Notes: generated by a model from the sequence alone, not told the origin. A stretch of DNA of 64,000 nt from Lunatimonas lonarensis (GCF_000390185.1 NZ_AQHR01000049.1:62001-126000), one strand, 5' to 3'. Shown: positions 17,602 through 27,679, counted from the stretch's first letter. Program-made: numbers and translations.

Positions 17602-18963
17602 ATGCCCGATACTCTGCAAAGTTTTGAGAATTTTAAACTCAACAAACAACTTTTGACAGCCATTGCGGAGGCCGGGTATACCAAACCCACCCCCATACAG
17701 GAACAGGCCATCCCTTTGGCCCTCTCCGGCCATGACCTGCTCGGCATCGCCCAAACAGGTACGGGAAAAACCGCCGCTTACCTCCTTCCCATTCTCTTCA
17801 AGCTCAAATACTCTCAAGGCGTCCATCCCCGGGCACTGATCCTGGCTCCTACCCGGGAGTTGGTGATGCAGATCTCGGAAGAAGTAACCCGATTTGGTAA
17901 ATACACCGGCCTTCGAAGCGTAAGTCTATACGGCGGAATCGGCCCAAAAAGCCAAATCGAAGCCCTGCAAGCAGGTGTAGACCTGATTGTATCTACCCCG
18001 GGACGGTTCCTGGACATCTATGCAAAGGGAGAGGTGTTCACAAGAGACCTCAAAACCATGGTGATGGACGAAGCGGACAAAATGCTGGACATGGGGTTCA
18101 TGCCTCAGATCCGGTCCATTTTGGAGGTTATCCCCGTCAAACGACAAAATCTGCTGCTATCAGCAACCTTTAATGCCCGCGTTGAAAAACTATCCGAAGA
18201 GTTTCTGGAATTTCCGGAGCGCATAGAGATTGCACCCCAGGCGACCACTGCAGAGAGCATCACCCAATGGAAATACTTCGTTCCGAACCTAAAAACAAAA
18301 ATCAGCCTGCTGGAATATCTGCTGAACCACGAGAAGATGCAGCGGGTCATTGTTTTTACGAAATCCCGAAAAACCGCCGAAGCCGTATTCAATTTCCTGG
18401 ATCGGAAAGTGACCGGGGAGGTGAAGGTAATCCATGCGAACAAGGGCCAAAACACCCGTATCAACTCCATGGATATGTTCAAAGCGGGAGGAGTACGTAT
18501 CTTAGTGGCGACGGATGTGGCTTCCCGAGGCTTGGATATCTCCGAAGTATCCCACGTGGTCAACTTTGACGTCCCGCTGATTTACGAGGATTATGTGCAC
18601 CGCATCGGACGTACGGGACGCGCCGACAAAGACGGCGAGGCAGTGACTTTCATCAATCCCGCCGAAGTTTACCACTTTGAGCGCATTGAAAGCATCATAC
18701 GAATGGTGGTTCCTGAACAGGCCATTCCGGATGAGGTGGTCATTGCACCGACGCCATTTGAGGAAAAGCAAGCCTATGAACGGGAGATCGACCTACAAAA
18801 ACGAAGGGAAAACCCGGAATTTAAGGGCGCATTTCACGAGAAAAAGGCGAAACCCTCCCCAAACCCCTTTGCCCCCAGCGAAAAGAAAAAGGGGAACAAA
18901 AACTCCAAAGCCAAGAAAAACCGAAACCAGGCTAAAACACAGTCGAAATACAAAAAGAGGTGA
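17602..18963 (+). CDS. DEAD-box ATP-dependent RNA helicase
   Basis: From the ATG at 17602 the protein is 453 residues and starts FENFKLNKQLLTAIAEAGY, the usual helicase beginning. Motifs in order are Q (PTPIQEQAIP), I (AQTGTGKT), Ia (PTRELVMQ), II (DEAD), III (SAT) and VI (HRIGRTGR). The last 60 residues are a Lys/Asn-rich disordered tail ending NQAKTQSKYKKR, typical of RhlE-like Bacteroidetes helicases that act in ribosome assembly or cold adaptation. An upstream in-frame extension over the dihydroorotase gene is rejected. Confidence 0.96.
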   Translation: MPDTLQSFENFKLNKQLLTAIAEAGYTKPTPIQEQAIPLALSGHDLLGIAQTGTGKTAAYLLPILFKLKYSQGVHPRALILAPTRELVMQISEEVTRFGKYTGLRSVSLYGGIGPKSQIEALQAGVDLIVSTPGRFLDIYAKGEVFTRDLKTMVMDEADKMLDMGFMPQIRSILEVIPVKRQNLLLSATFNARVEKLSEEFLEFPERIEIAPQATTAESITQWKYFVPNLKTKISLLEYLLNHEKMQRVIVFTKSRKTAEAVFNFLDRKVTGEVKVIHANKGQNTRINSMDMFKAGGVRILVATDVASRGLDISEVSHVVNFDVPLIYEDYVHRIGRTGRADKDGEAVTFINPAEVYHFERIESIIRMVVPEQAIPDEVVIAPTPFEEKQAYEREIDLQKRRENPEFKGAFHEKKAKPSPNPFAPSEKKKGNKNSKAKKNRNQAKTQSKYKKR

Positions 18964-18997
18964 CAAAGCCCGGTTCCTTGGGGTGAGTGCATTTATC

Positions 18998-21199
18998 TTA
19001 TACGAGTAGCAGACCGGCCTGCCTAAGTTTCCCCATGGGCTTACTCATCCAAAAGGGTTCAAAATCGCCAAGTCCAAGACGCTCAAACGATTCCTTGGCC
19101 TGCTTCCAGGTAACCGTCTTCCGGTTTCGGGGATGAAGGGTGGGCAGCAAGTCCATTAGCCACAGGCCGGCCTCCCTATCCACGGTAAACCTATGCTGGG
19201 CCGTCTTGGTATGAACCACCATTTCCAGCCTTGCGGCGGGCTTGCCTTTTCCAGCCTTTGTAAGTTCATTCACCATCGGCAGAGAGGCCAGCCATACCAG
19301 CTTCCCGTTGGGGAGAGGCTGATGGTCATAATGGTCCAAACAGGTGGCAATAAAATTTGGTGATACCTTTGTCCGGGGAATCTTAAAGTCAAACCACTCC
19401 TGTAGCGGCATTTCAAAACCAACCCCATGCATAAAATTATAGAGGGATTTTTTTAGGCCAAAGCTAAATTTGGCATGATCCACACCAGTCTTGTCTCGGT
19501 AAGGAACTTCATTGTCGGCAAAGCTTATCTCCGGCTTTTCCGGAATAAGGTTATAGGCCTCGGGGTTTTGTCCGATTGGGCTATGGGCGGTCAGCGCAAA
19601 GCGGTGCCAAAATCCCGATTGTAGGACACCCTGTTCGAATAGCTGGCGTACCATTTCCAAGCTGTCTACAGTTTCCTGCACGGTTTGCGTGGGGTAGCCG
19701 TACATCAGGTACGCGTGCACCATGACGCCCGCCTCGGTGAAGTTCCTCGTTACCTGGGCCACCTGCGTCACGGTCACTCCCTTGTCTATCAGGGCAAGCA
19801 AACGGTCTGAGGCCACCTCCAATCCCCCTGACACCGCTATGCAGCCGGACTGCCGCAAAAGCCGGCACAGGTCAGCCGTGAAACGCTTTTCGAAACGGAT
19901 GTTGGTCCACCAGGTAACGGTTAGTTGTCGGCGAAGTATTTCCAACGCCACCTCCCGCATCAATGCAGGGGGAGCGGCCTCGTCCACAAAGTGGAACCCA
20001 TGCTCTCCCGTCTGTTCCATGAGCACTTCCATCCGGTCCACGATTAGCTGGGCCGCTACCGGTTCATAAACCTTGATATAGTCCAGTGACACATCGCAAA
20101 ACGTGCACTTCCCCCAATAGCACCCGTGGGCCATGGTCAGCTTGTTCCACCTACCATCGCTCCAGAGACTGTGCATGGGATTGGCCATCTCAATCACGGA
20201 AATATATGCGTCCAGCCTTAGGTCGCTATAATCCGGGGTGCCCACTTCAGCAAACCGATAGTCCGGAAGCTTGGAGGTATTGTTGTAAAAAACCTGCCCC
20301 TCCTTAAGCATATAGGTGCGTTTGAGCGCAGGCAGCAAGTCTTTGGAAGCTTCCCTAGTCCGTACGTGATCAACCAGCAACTCAAGGGGACGCTCCCCAT
20401 CATCCAAGGTGATAAAATCAAAGAACAAAAAAACCCTCGGATCCTTTAGCGAGCGAAGCTCGGTATTGGGAAACCCCCCACCCATACAGGTGACCAAATG
20501 AGGGAAACGCTCCTTTATCCAGCCCGCGCAACGGAAGGCACTGTATAGGTTACCGGGAAAAGGCACGGAAAAACACACCATCTTTGGGTCGACCTCCGCA
20601 ACGCGCTTTTCCAGAATACCCAGCGTAATGTCGTCTATAAAGGTAGCAGGCTGCCGTAGCGCATCGTACAAGTCGTCGAATCGGCTGGCACTCTGTCCCA
20701 GTGACTCCGCATACCTACTAAAGCCAAAATGAGGATCCACGCACTCCACGATAAAATCGGAAAGGTCCTCCAGGTACAGGGTGGCCAAATGCTTGGCCTT
20801 ATCGACCAGGCCCATATGGCCAAAGGCCCAATCCAAGTCGTCCAGTTGGTCAAACCTAGACGCCCTGGGCAGAAAGTCCTCGCTGCAAAGCTGCCTGGCA
20901 AAGGGCAGGTTCTTGCCCTGCAAAAAACCGACTACCTGATCCAACGGCCCCAAGTAATCTTCTTTCATCGCCAACATCCGACGGGAGTTGGCACTTAGCT
21001 CCTTCAAATCCCCCGCTTTCTCAAATATCCGGGCGAAGGATCTGGCAGTAAAGACCTCCAATATCACCTCTATCCCCAAATCCATCTGATAGGAGGATAT
21101 ACCTCTGGTACCCAAAAACCCTTTGATGTAGGCCGTAGCCGGGTAGGGTGTATTGAGCTGGGTAAAGGGAGGGGTGATAAGCAGAAGCTCTTTGGACAT
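18998..21199 (-). CDS. B12-binding-domain radical SAM protein
   Basis: From the Met at 21199 the protein is 733 residues. The first part (LLLITPPFTQLNTPYPATAYIKG) looks like the cobalamin-binding domain of class B radical SAM enzymes, although the DxHxxG motif is absent. The radical SAM centre is HGCYWGKCTFCDV, in which four residues rather than three separate the first two cysteines. A DUF-like C-terminal region follows. The reaction is unknown. A longer start at 21358 is rejected because a -7 box (21225-21232) lies 26 bases before 21199 and the extra residues look random. Confidence 0.85.
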   Translation of the reverse strand: MSKELLLITPPFTQLNTPYPATAYIKGFLGTRGISSYQMDLGIEVILEVFTARSFARIFEKAGDLKELSANSRRMLAMKEDYLGPLDQVVGFLQGKNLPFARQLCSEDFLPRASRFDQLDDLDWAFGHMGLVDKAKHLATLYLEDLSDFIVECVDPHFGFSRYAESLGQSASRFDDLYDALRQPATFIDDITLGILEKRVAEVDPKMVCFSVPFPGNLYSAFRCAGWIKERFPHLVTCMGGGFPNTELRSLKDPRVFLFFDFITLDDGERPLELLVDHVRTREASKDLLPALKRTYMLKEGQVFYNNTSKLPDYRFAEVGTPDYSDLRLDAYISVIEMANPMHSLWSDGRWNKLTMAHGCYWGKCTFCDVSLDYIKVYEPVAAQLIVDRMEVLMEQTGEHGFHFVDEAAPPALMREVALEILRRQLTVTWWTNIRFEKRFTADLCRLLRQSGCIAVSGGLEVASDRLLALIDKGVTVTQVAQVTRNFTEAGVMVHAYLMYGYPTQTVQETVDSLEMVRQLFEQGVLQSGFWHRFALTAHSPIGQNPEAYNLIPEKPEISFADNEVPYRDKTGVDHAKFSFGLKKSLYNFMHGVGFEMPLQEWFDFKIPRTKVSPNFIATCLDHYDHQPLPNGKLVWLASLPMVNELTKAGKGKPAARLEMVVHTKTAQHRFTVDREAGLWLMDLLPTLHPRNRKTVTWKQAKESFERLGLGDFEPFWMSKPMGKLRQAGLLLV

Positions 21200-21224
21200 G
21201 ATTAAAGACACTGGGACTTGGAAA

Positions 21225-21232
21225 CAAAGATA
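21225..21232 (-). promoter_or_regulatory. -7 box for the radical SAM gene
   Basis: The minus strand reads TATCTTTG, 25 bases upstream of the ATG at 21199. It supports that start over the upstream Met. The possible -33 TTG is 24 bases away, a little far. Confidence 0.45.
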
Positions 21233-21343
21233 AATCAATTTACCTACTGAACCCGGCAATACCGTTAAATAGACAGTTGAATGATGTGCAAAAAACGTAC
21301 AATCGGACGAACGAAAAGTCATCAGAATACCATAAAGTTGCAC

Positions 21344-21351
21344 TATTTTTG
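21344..21351 (+). promoter_or_regulatory. -7 box for the OmpA-family gene
   Basis: TATTTTTG lies 25 bases before the ATG at 21377 and supports that start over the in-frame Met at 21281. No -33 match is visible. Confidence 0.4.
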
Positions 21352-21376
21352 CCATCAACGGACAAAAGGTTATCCT

Positions 21377-22204
21377 ATGAAGACTATATTTATTTCCTAC
21401 CTGCTATTTTTTATGTCCCTCGGTCTGATTGAACGGACATATGCCTGTGATCGGCATCCGCTGTTCAACCACCTGCCCAACCACAAGGTCAGTTTCTGCG
21501 AAGAAAATGCCTTTAATCGGCTAAAAATCAAAATGACATCTTCCGACGGATCGCTGGAAGACGTGACAAAAAGTGGGTATTTTATTGACAGTTGGTTTGA
21601 GTTTCAGGGGGAGTTTGAAAAAAGGCCCTCTGCTGCAGAGATAATTGAAAATTATAAAAACGCCGTGATTTCAAAAGGTGGATCGGTCAAGTATGAGAGT
21701 AGAGGTGAAGCCTACCTGTCCGTAAAGGTATCCGGACAGACTTGGTGGATTCGCGTATCTACAGACAATAGCGGCACCTACCGGGTAGAATCCGTGCGGG
21801 AAGAAGCCATGAAGCAGTCCATAATCCTATCCGCAGAAGAAATCAAACAGGAATTGCTAGACGCCGGCCGGGCCATCTTCTATGGCATTCTATTTGACAC
21901 CGATAAAGCGGAAATAAAACCGGAATCATCCGAAACGCTGGAGGAAATTGCCCGCTTTCTACTGGCAAACCCCTCGGTAAATGTGTATGTGGTGGGGCAC
22001 ACAGATAATACAGGAAACTACGCCCATAATCTGGACCTTTCCAAAAAACGCGCGACTGCCGTAGTCGAACATTTAACCAAAAAAGCAGGAATACCCACCC
22101 ACCAACTGGAGGCCATTGGCGTAGGCCCCGTCTCTCCCATCAGCCACAACCGTACGGATGCCGAAAAACAGAAAAACCGAAGAGTAGAGCTGGTAGTTAA
22201 ATAG
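21377..22204 (+). CDS. OmpA-family protein
   Basis: From the ATG at 21377 the protein is 275 residues with a Sec signal peptide (MKTIFISYLLFFMSLGLIERTYA). A middle region (about 25-155) resembles the N-terminal domain of OmpA-type lipoproteins in Bacteroidetes. A C-terminal OmpA domain (about 165-275) has the usual LFDTDKAEIKPES and GHTDNTG motifs and ends NRRVELVVK. The C-terminal domain binds peptidoglycan non-covalently. It is monocistronic and marks the last core-type gene before the accessory island. Confidence 0.93.
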   Translation: MKTIFISYLLFFMSLGLIERTYACDRHPLFNHLPNHKVSFCEENAFNRLKIKMTSSDGSLEDVTKSGYFIDSWFEFQGEFEKRPSAAEIIENYKNAVISKGGSVKYESRGEAYLSVKVSGQTWWIRVSTDNSGTYRVESVREEAMKQSIILSAEEIKQELLDAGRAIFYGILFDTDKAEIKPESSETLEEIARFLLANPSVNVYVVGHTDNTGNYAHNLDLSKKRATAVVEHLTKKAGIPTHQLEAIGVGPVSPISHNRTDAEKQKNRRVELVVK

Positions 22205-22825
22205 CCGAGTCGAAATCAGTTGTTTGTAGGGGGGAAGCAAGAATAAAACCAAGATTTTTTTGAAAAACTTAATTTTTTTTTCGACCGAAAACCGATCGTT
22301 TTTTAAAAAATCCAAAATAGGCCTCGATCGTCGGATTAGGCAATTTATCGGGGAAATATACAATTGCAGAAATCCTTATTTTTCATTATTTTTTGTTATA
22401 AAATTATAATTTATTAACCGATAGCTTCCGTATATCTACCCGATATTTTCCATATATAAAACTAAAAGCAAATGAAGGATACCATTTATAATAGCTAAAA
22501 ATAATTCTAATTTAGCATCATAAATAGGCGAATTCAATTTATACCGTATTGTTTAATTGAATACAAAATTTACACATGTATTTGATTTTCAGACCATATT
22601 ATTTGCATTTCAAAAAATTACTTTTTATGTTTAACTAGTTTTAAGCTATTTGCCAACTATTCCTGAAGGACTAGATTCGCTAGGAAACACTTCGTTGTTG
22701 ATAGATAAACTAAATTTAGATATTCATCAAATTAAGTTTAGTTTAGAAACCTATCGATCTATCCTTCTTTTCATCTACTTCTTTAGTAAATTGAATGATT
22801 ACATATTCAATAACATTAATGTGTT
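22205..22825. other. AT-rich intergenic region at the left edge of the island
   Basis: About 620 bases with long A and T runs separate the OmpA gene from the M23 lipoprotein gene. I see no RNA gene, terminator hairpin or coding frame of useful length. The composition change starts here, so the region probably contains the boundary of an acquired segment. No direct repeat that could serve as an attachment site was found by eye. Confidence 0.5.
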
Positions 22826-25800
22826 ATGAACTACAAGAGTTTCTTTTTAACATTAGCTTTAGTATTGGCTTGGTTTGCTTGTGTCAACGAAGATGACGCA
22901 TCTTTAACCCCTCCTTCGGTGCAAGTGCCGGAGAGAACCTTGGAGATACAGGGATTGGCCTCGTTGAAAATTTTCAACTCCACCACTGATCAAAACCCTT
23001 CCTTTTCAACGGATACGCAAATTGCCCAGCACAACAACCTATCTTTCACCGAGAGGCTGTTTGGCATATCCGAAATTTTCCATCAGGGCTTGAGGATACA
23101 GTTACAGCAAAAAATGCCCGAAAATGACCGAACCGAATTTGAAATAGACTTACCCAGTTCATTTATTGATCAAATAGATGCCGACAAAAGGGTTGTTTTG
23201 TTTGCCCAGGTTTACCAAGATGCTGGAAATGAAATTTTGGATTTCTTTATGCCCATATCCAGCCAATATAACCCTGGAAGTGGGACACTTACAAGTACGC
23301 TCCCCCGCTGGATTTTCACCAACAAGCGGGGGCCATCATCCAACTTTGAGGCTCGCTTGCTGGTCAAAATACTGGACGAATCATCTTTAAGCCAGGATAA
23401 CAATGCATCTGCGAGAATAGGCTCAAGTCAATGTGAATCAGACCCTATCTGCTGCCCACTGGGTGGAGACCTTTGTGCAAGCAGCAGGGTCATCAGTGAT
23501 TTTCTAAGCCCAACCATAGAGAATGGTGTTCCCAGGGTGCATACAGGTATAGACTATGCCGTACCGGAAGGGCATCCCATCGTAGCGGTCAATGATGGCA
23601 TCGTCATCCAGGCCGGAGAGGTGCCCGGATATCAAAACACCATCGCCATCAGGCATAGTAACGGAACCACCTCTGTATATGCCTTTCTTTCTGAAATCTT
23701 GGTGTCCAGGGGAGAAACCGTAAGAAGCGGGGAGTTAATAGGAAGATCGGGTTCCCGGGGATCCGGCAATGAACCACACCTTCACTTTGAATACATAAAA
23801 ACCGGTAACCCTTTCAGTGGCAGTGGGGGGCAGGAACCAATTTACATAGACCCATCTCCCTGTATGCTGGACGAATGCGGTAAAGCCCCAGCGGAACTTA
23901 ATTTTACCCTGGAATCAGCTTCTGAATCCGGTTTGGCTGGTAAAGAGGGTGAAAAACTGAACAGTGCCCTGGTGGTAAAGCTGACAGAGGAAGGAGAACC
24001 TATAGGGGGCAAAAAAATTGAGTGGGCAGTAACCGAAGGTGGCGGCGAATTGGAGGATATTCAGAATTTCACCTCTTCTGACGGCATATCTACTGCCTCC
24101 ATTATTGTGGGTGCTGGAGATAAGCAGACAGTTACCGCCACCTACCAAGATCAGGTAGTGACCTTCGACATAAGGAGAAAACAAGGGGTCATGAAATTAC
24201 ACTCGGGTGACGAACAAACAGGCAGTGTAAAAAGTCAGTCCGCGGAACCATTGGTCATCGAACTAACCGAGGATAACAATCCCTTTCCTGGAGAAAGTAT
24301 TACCTGGTCAATCGTTCAGGGAGATGGTGCCTTGACGGAAGAAACCACCACAACTGACGAAGAAGGATTGGCAAAAACCCACTACGTATTTGGGGACGAA
24401 GGGGAAAGCATCATTAGGGCTAGCTATGAAGACCAAACGGTGGATTTTACCTTGACCGCGGCGGCAAACGTACTTTCCATTGTATCCGGAAATAGTCAGA
24501 GAGCCATTGAGGGAAGAAAACTGTTTCAGCCAATGGTAGTGAAAGTGGCTAATCAGCAAGAGGAAGGTATAGAGGGGGCCTCCATATCCTGGAGCATGGT
24601 GAGAGGTGATGGGGTTTTGGTAGATATGAAAAGGACTACCGATGAAACCGGGCTTGCCAGCGCCTCATTGGTTATGGGCAGTGATGCCACCCAGATTATC
24701 AGGGCTTCTTATGGTGACCAAGAAGTGGATTTCGAGATAAGCAAAGGCTCCATCAAATTAGAAATTATATCCGGGAACAATCAAAAAGCCATTCCCAACA
24801 GGGAAATACCAGAACCTTTGGTGGTTAGGCTTATCGACCAAGACGACAATCCACTTGAGGGTGAAGAGATTGAATGGCGTCGGGTCGCAGGGGATGGTAC
24901 TGTTACAAACACCCAGTCTACCACCAATGAAGAAGGTAAATCCACGACCAGTTTTATCATGGGTACCCAAGAGACTCAGGTCATAAGGGCCTCCTACGGG
25001 AACACCACTTCGGATTTTACCATTACCAGAAATGAATTGAAATTGGTGATAGTAAGCGGAAACAACCAAACTGCAGATGTGGGGCAAAAGCTTAGAAATG
25101 ATTTAGTGGTTCGGCTATTGGATGGTGAAAATAACCCCATACCAGACGAAGATTTAAGGTGGGAAAGAAAAGTAGGCAATGGGTCATTGGAAATCATAAC
25201 CAGCACCACGGATGAAGATGGAAAGGTAACAGCCAACTTTATCGTAGGAACAGACCAAGAACATATCGTATCAGTAACCGTACCCGGCACAAACGTGCAG
25301 ATAGAAATGATCATCAAACGATTACAGAAAAATTTAGTAATATTAAGTGGCAACAATCAAACAGCAGTTATTGGCGAGAAGATAAATAATCGTTTAGAAG
25401 TAAAATTGGAGGATGAAGATGGTAGGGGATTGCCAAACGAACCAATTGTTTGGGAAATACTCCGTGGTAATGGAGAACTAGTTTCTTTCACAGAATTAAC
25501 AAATTCATTTGGCGTGGCTAATGCTCAGTATATTATGGGAGAAGCCAGAATTCACACAATCAAGGCCACATTTGAAGAACAAGAGGTGATTTTTAATTTG
25601 GAAAGGGAATATATTGCGCCAGAAATAAGCTTTTACGAAGTTAGTATTGTAGACACTAGTGAACTAGTCCCAAGTATTACTCCGGGAACGGCAACTAGTA
25701 TAATATTTTCATTCTTTTACGAAGATAAGGATGGCGATCTATTATCTACAGATCATCTTGGGGTTAAAAGACTCAATTATAATGTATATTGTACTAGCGG

Positions 25801-26050
25801 TTGTGAGGACAACTTCCAAGGAAGGGTTAGATGGAGTGGTGGAACTATACCAATTGACGATCCAAGAGGTGTGGTTAACTTCCATAATGGAGATGATTAC
25901 AGTGGTTCCTTTGGCTTATCTAGATGTTCAGTAGGAGGAGGGCCTAATAATGTCTCAAATTGTAAAAACCAAGTTTGGGAAGTAACGATAGTAGATCGAG
26001 CAGGCAACGAAAGTAATGTCGCAGTAGCTGTTTGGGATGGGGGTGGATAA
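22826..26050 (+). CDS. Surface lipoprotein: M23 peptidase-like domain plus six Ig-like repeats
   Basis: The 1074-residue protein begins with a lipoprotein signal (LALVLAWFAC, Cys19). A region of unknown type (about 20-205) is followed by an M23/LytM-like domain (about 230-330) with HTGIDY (His239, Asp243) and HLHFE (His318, His320). The second catalytic His, normally in YaHL, is Phe287 here (VYAFLSEI), so peptidase activity is doubtful. Six Ig-like units of about 95 residues follow (about 357-927), each with an SGNNQ-like start and a central TTDEEG-type turn. A distinct tail contains the motif DRAGNESN. The last 450 bases become AT-rich. The architecture suggests a cell-surface stalk or adhesin, possibly binding peptidoglycan. 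Confidence 0.85.
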   Translation: MNYKSFFLTLALVLAWFACVNEDDASLTPPSVQVPERTLEIQGLASLKIFNSTTDQNPSFSTDTQIAQHNNLSFTERLFGISEIFHQGLRIQLQQKMPENDRTEFEIDLPSSFIDQIDADKRVVLFAQVYQDAGNEILDFFMPISSQYNPGSGTLTSTLPRWIFTNKRGPSSNFEARLLVKILDESSLSQDNNASARIGSSQCESDPICCPLGGDLCASSRVISDFLSPTIENGVPRVHTGIDYAVPEGHPIVAVNDGIVIQAGEVPGYQNTIAIRHSNGTTSVYAFLSEILVSRGETVRSGELIGRSGSRGSGNEPHLHFEYIKTGNPFSGSGGQEPIYIDPSPCMLDECGKAPAELNFTLESASESGLAGKEGEKLNSALVVKLTEEGEPIGGKKIEWAVTEGGGELEDIQNFTSSDGISTASIIVGAGDKQTVTATYQDQVVTFDIRRKQGVMKLHSGDEQTGSVKSQSAEPLVIELTEDNNPFPGESITWSIVQGDGALTEETTTTDEEGLAKTHYVFGDEGESIIRASYEDQTVDFTLTAAANVLSIVSGNSQRAIEGRKLFQPMVVKVANQQEEGIEGASISWSMVRGDGVLVDMKRTTDETGLASASLVMGSDATQIIRASYGDQEVDFEISKGSIKLEIISGNNQKAIPNREIPEPLVVRLIDQDDNPLEGEEIEWRRVAGDGTVTNTQSTTNEEGKSTTSFIMGTQETQVIRASYGNTTSDFTITRNELKLVIVSGNNQTADVGQKLRNDLVVRLLDGENNPIPDEDLRWERKVGNGSLEIITSTTDEDGKVTANFIVGTDQEHIVSVTVPGTNVQIEMIIKRLQKNLVILSGNNQTAVIGEKINNRLEVKLEDEDGRGLPNEPIVWEILRGNGELVSFTELTNSFGVANAQYIMGEARIHTIKATFEEQEVIFNLEREYIAPEISFYEVSIVDTSELVPSITPGTATSIIFSFFYEDKDGDLLSTDHLGVKRLNYNVYCTSGCEDNFQGRVRWSGGTIPIDDPRGVVNFHNGDDYSGSFGLSRCSVGGGPNNVSNCKNQVWEVTIVDRAGNESNVAVAVWDGGG
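23896..25610 (+). repeat. Six Ig-like (Big-type) repeat units in the M23 lipoprotein
   Basis: Six units of about 285 bases encode bacterial Ig-like domains. Most units open with a sequence like VSGNNQ, and all have a valine-rich strand (LVVRL), a tryptophan strand (IxWxxxxGxGxL), a TTDEEG-like turn and an IRASYxxQ-type strand. The protein repeats are clear, but the DNA copies have diverged. Confidence 0.85.
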
Positions 26051-26362
26051 TATAAAATAAATAATTAAATTATTATTTATAATTGAGGAAAAAAAGTTTT
26101 TAAATAATAACAATTTAAAAATAAATAATCAATAAATATATAATTGAAAACAATTGAATTTGTAGTAAAATATTTAAAAAATGCGAATTCACATATCCTA
26201 TCATTGAATTATTAATATAATAAAAATAAAATATATATAAAATTAATATATTTATATCCAGTATTTCAATATTGATAATTAAATTAAATAAATAGTAACA
26301 TATAATTTTAGAATCCAAATTTAAATTTGGTTAAATTCAGGGTATTAAATAAAATAAAAACG
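26051..26362. other. Extremely AT-rich spacer with a possible promoter
   Basis: Almost all bases are A or T. TAAATTTG at 26322-26329 matches the -7 consensus 33 bases before the ATG at 26363, but chance matches are likely in such sequence. A TTG at 26327 that extends the reading frame lies inside this box, which favours the ATG. Confidence 0.35.
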
Positions 26363-27679
26363 ATGCTATTTCAAGATGAAATAAAAAAAACTATTGGGAT
26401 ATTTTTAGTGACGCTAATACCATTTTTATTATTTGAAGATTATATAATAGAAAATATAAGAAATATATTTGATACTAATACAAAAATTTCATTTTTAATA
26501 TTTGTGTTCATATATTTTATACTTCCATTTCTTATATTAGTGATTTTTGGATTATTATCACTGCTAAATAGGGAGTTTAAGGATTTAATTATATATAAAT
26601 TAAATTTCTATTTAATGCCATTATATACATTTTTATTAATTCCTCCTATAATCTTCTTGTTTATACCTTACGGTATTTTAATAATTTTTGCATTAATAAT
26701 AATATTAACTCTAATTGCAATATTATTAGTAATTAACTATAAATATAATAAAAATTTTAATACTGATCTCCATAAAATAAAAAATATCAATAAAAGTAAT
26801 TATTATTTGTTAAATATAAAATCTGAAGCAATTTTTATCACAATATTAATAATAGTCATTTCTGGAATATATATATATTTTAATAATGATCTAATAAATG
26901 ATTTTAACGAAAATCCGCCAGGCTTAAAAGAGGATATATTTAAAGAATCAGATGATATTTATAATTATATTCAAAAAGATAACGATACGATTTACCTAAG
27001 AGAAGCTATTTTGATTTTATCCGATAGCAACAAGATTTATAATAATAAAATATATCAAACGTTAGAATACAGTGAAACATTTTTAAATAAAACTAAAAAC
27101 CACAATGTAGAATGGAATAAGTATATAAAATATGTAATTTTTAATGGCGTCAATATATTGTTATTAGGCTTGTTATGCTTAACATTATCATATTATATAT
27201 TGTTATACAAGTGGACAGAATACGAACAAATAGAAATAATAAATATTGAATATAAAATTATAAATAACAAACATAAGTTCACAAAGTACTTAAATTCATT
27301 AAAGGAGTTAATTATCCTATTTACAATTTTAATCGTTCCTGCCTATTACTCTACAAATTTTGATAAAGACATTGTTGATAGTCCTTTCTTAAATATTAAA
27401 AAGGATAAACCCAAAATTATGGATATTAATATTACTTTACCTCAAAATGATAATATTGAAAAATATTTGGAAGCAATTTGGTCAGAGCAGCAGTATTTTC
27501 AACACCGATTTTATAATCCTAATAAAAATGAAAACGTGGTAAGATGGAGAAATCTATCTGAATACGAAACGAAAATAGGATTACCTATAATAATGGGAAC
27601 ACCGCCTCCAGATAGAAAAACAAGTGATAACAAAAAAATAAGGAAAATTATCTGCAAAAGTAAGAAAAAAAATGAATAA
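26363..27679 (+). CDS. Polytopic membrane protein of unknown function, very AT-rich gene
   Basis: I do not recognise the family. From the ATG the protein is 438 residues with about seven hydrophobic segments: near the N-terminus, two strong pairs at about 45-70 and 80-125, one at about 155-175, one at about 255-280 and one near 315-335. Soluble parts are rich in Ile, Asn and Lys, as expected from the base composition (6 G/C in 26701-26760). The C-terminal 90 residues are soluble. It overlaps the next gene by 8 bases, so the two are coupled. Composition strongly unlike its neighbours points to transfer. Confidence 0.7.
   Translation: MLFQDEIKKTIGIFLVTLIPFLLFEDYIIENIRNIFDTNTKISFLIFVFIYFILPFLILVIFGLLSLLNREFKDLIIYKLNFYLMPLYTFLLIPPIIFLFIPYGILIIFALIIILTLIAILLVINYKYNKNFNTDLHKIKNINKSNYYLLNIKSEAIFITILIIVISGIYIYFNNDLINDFNENPPGLKEDIFKESDDIYNYIQKDNDTIYLREAILILSDSNKIYNNKIYQTLEYSETFLNKTKNHNVEWNKYIKYVIFNGVNILLLGLLCLTLSYYILLYKWTEYEQIEIINIEYKIINNKHKFTKYLNSLKELIILFTILIVPAYYSTNFDKDIVDSPFLNIKKDKPKIMDINITLPQNDNIEKYLEAIWSEQQYFQHRFYNPNKNENVVRWRNLSEYETKIGLPIIMGTPPPDRKTSDNKKIRKIICKSKKKNE

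Noticed and set aside
17551-17826. N-terminal extension of the dihydroorotase gene
   Set aside because: It overlaps the helicase coding sequence and lacks homology-like content.
22826-26050. M23/Ig lipoprotein as a polymorphic toxin
   Set aside because: The C-terminal tail has no toxin motif that I recognise and looks like another Ig-type domain, and the next gene does not look like an immunity protein.
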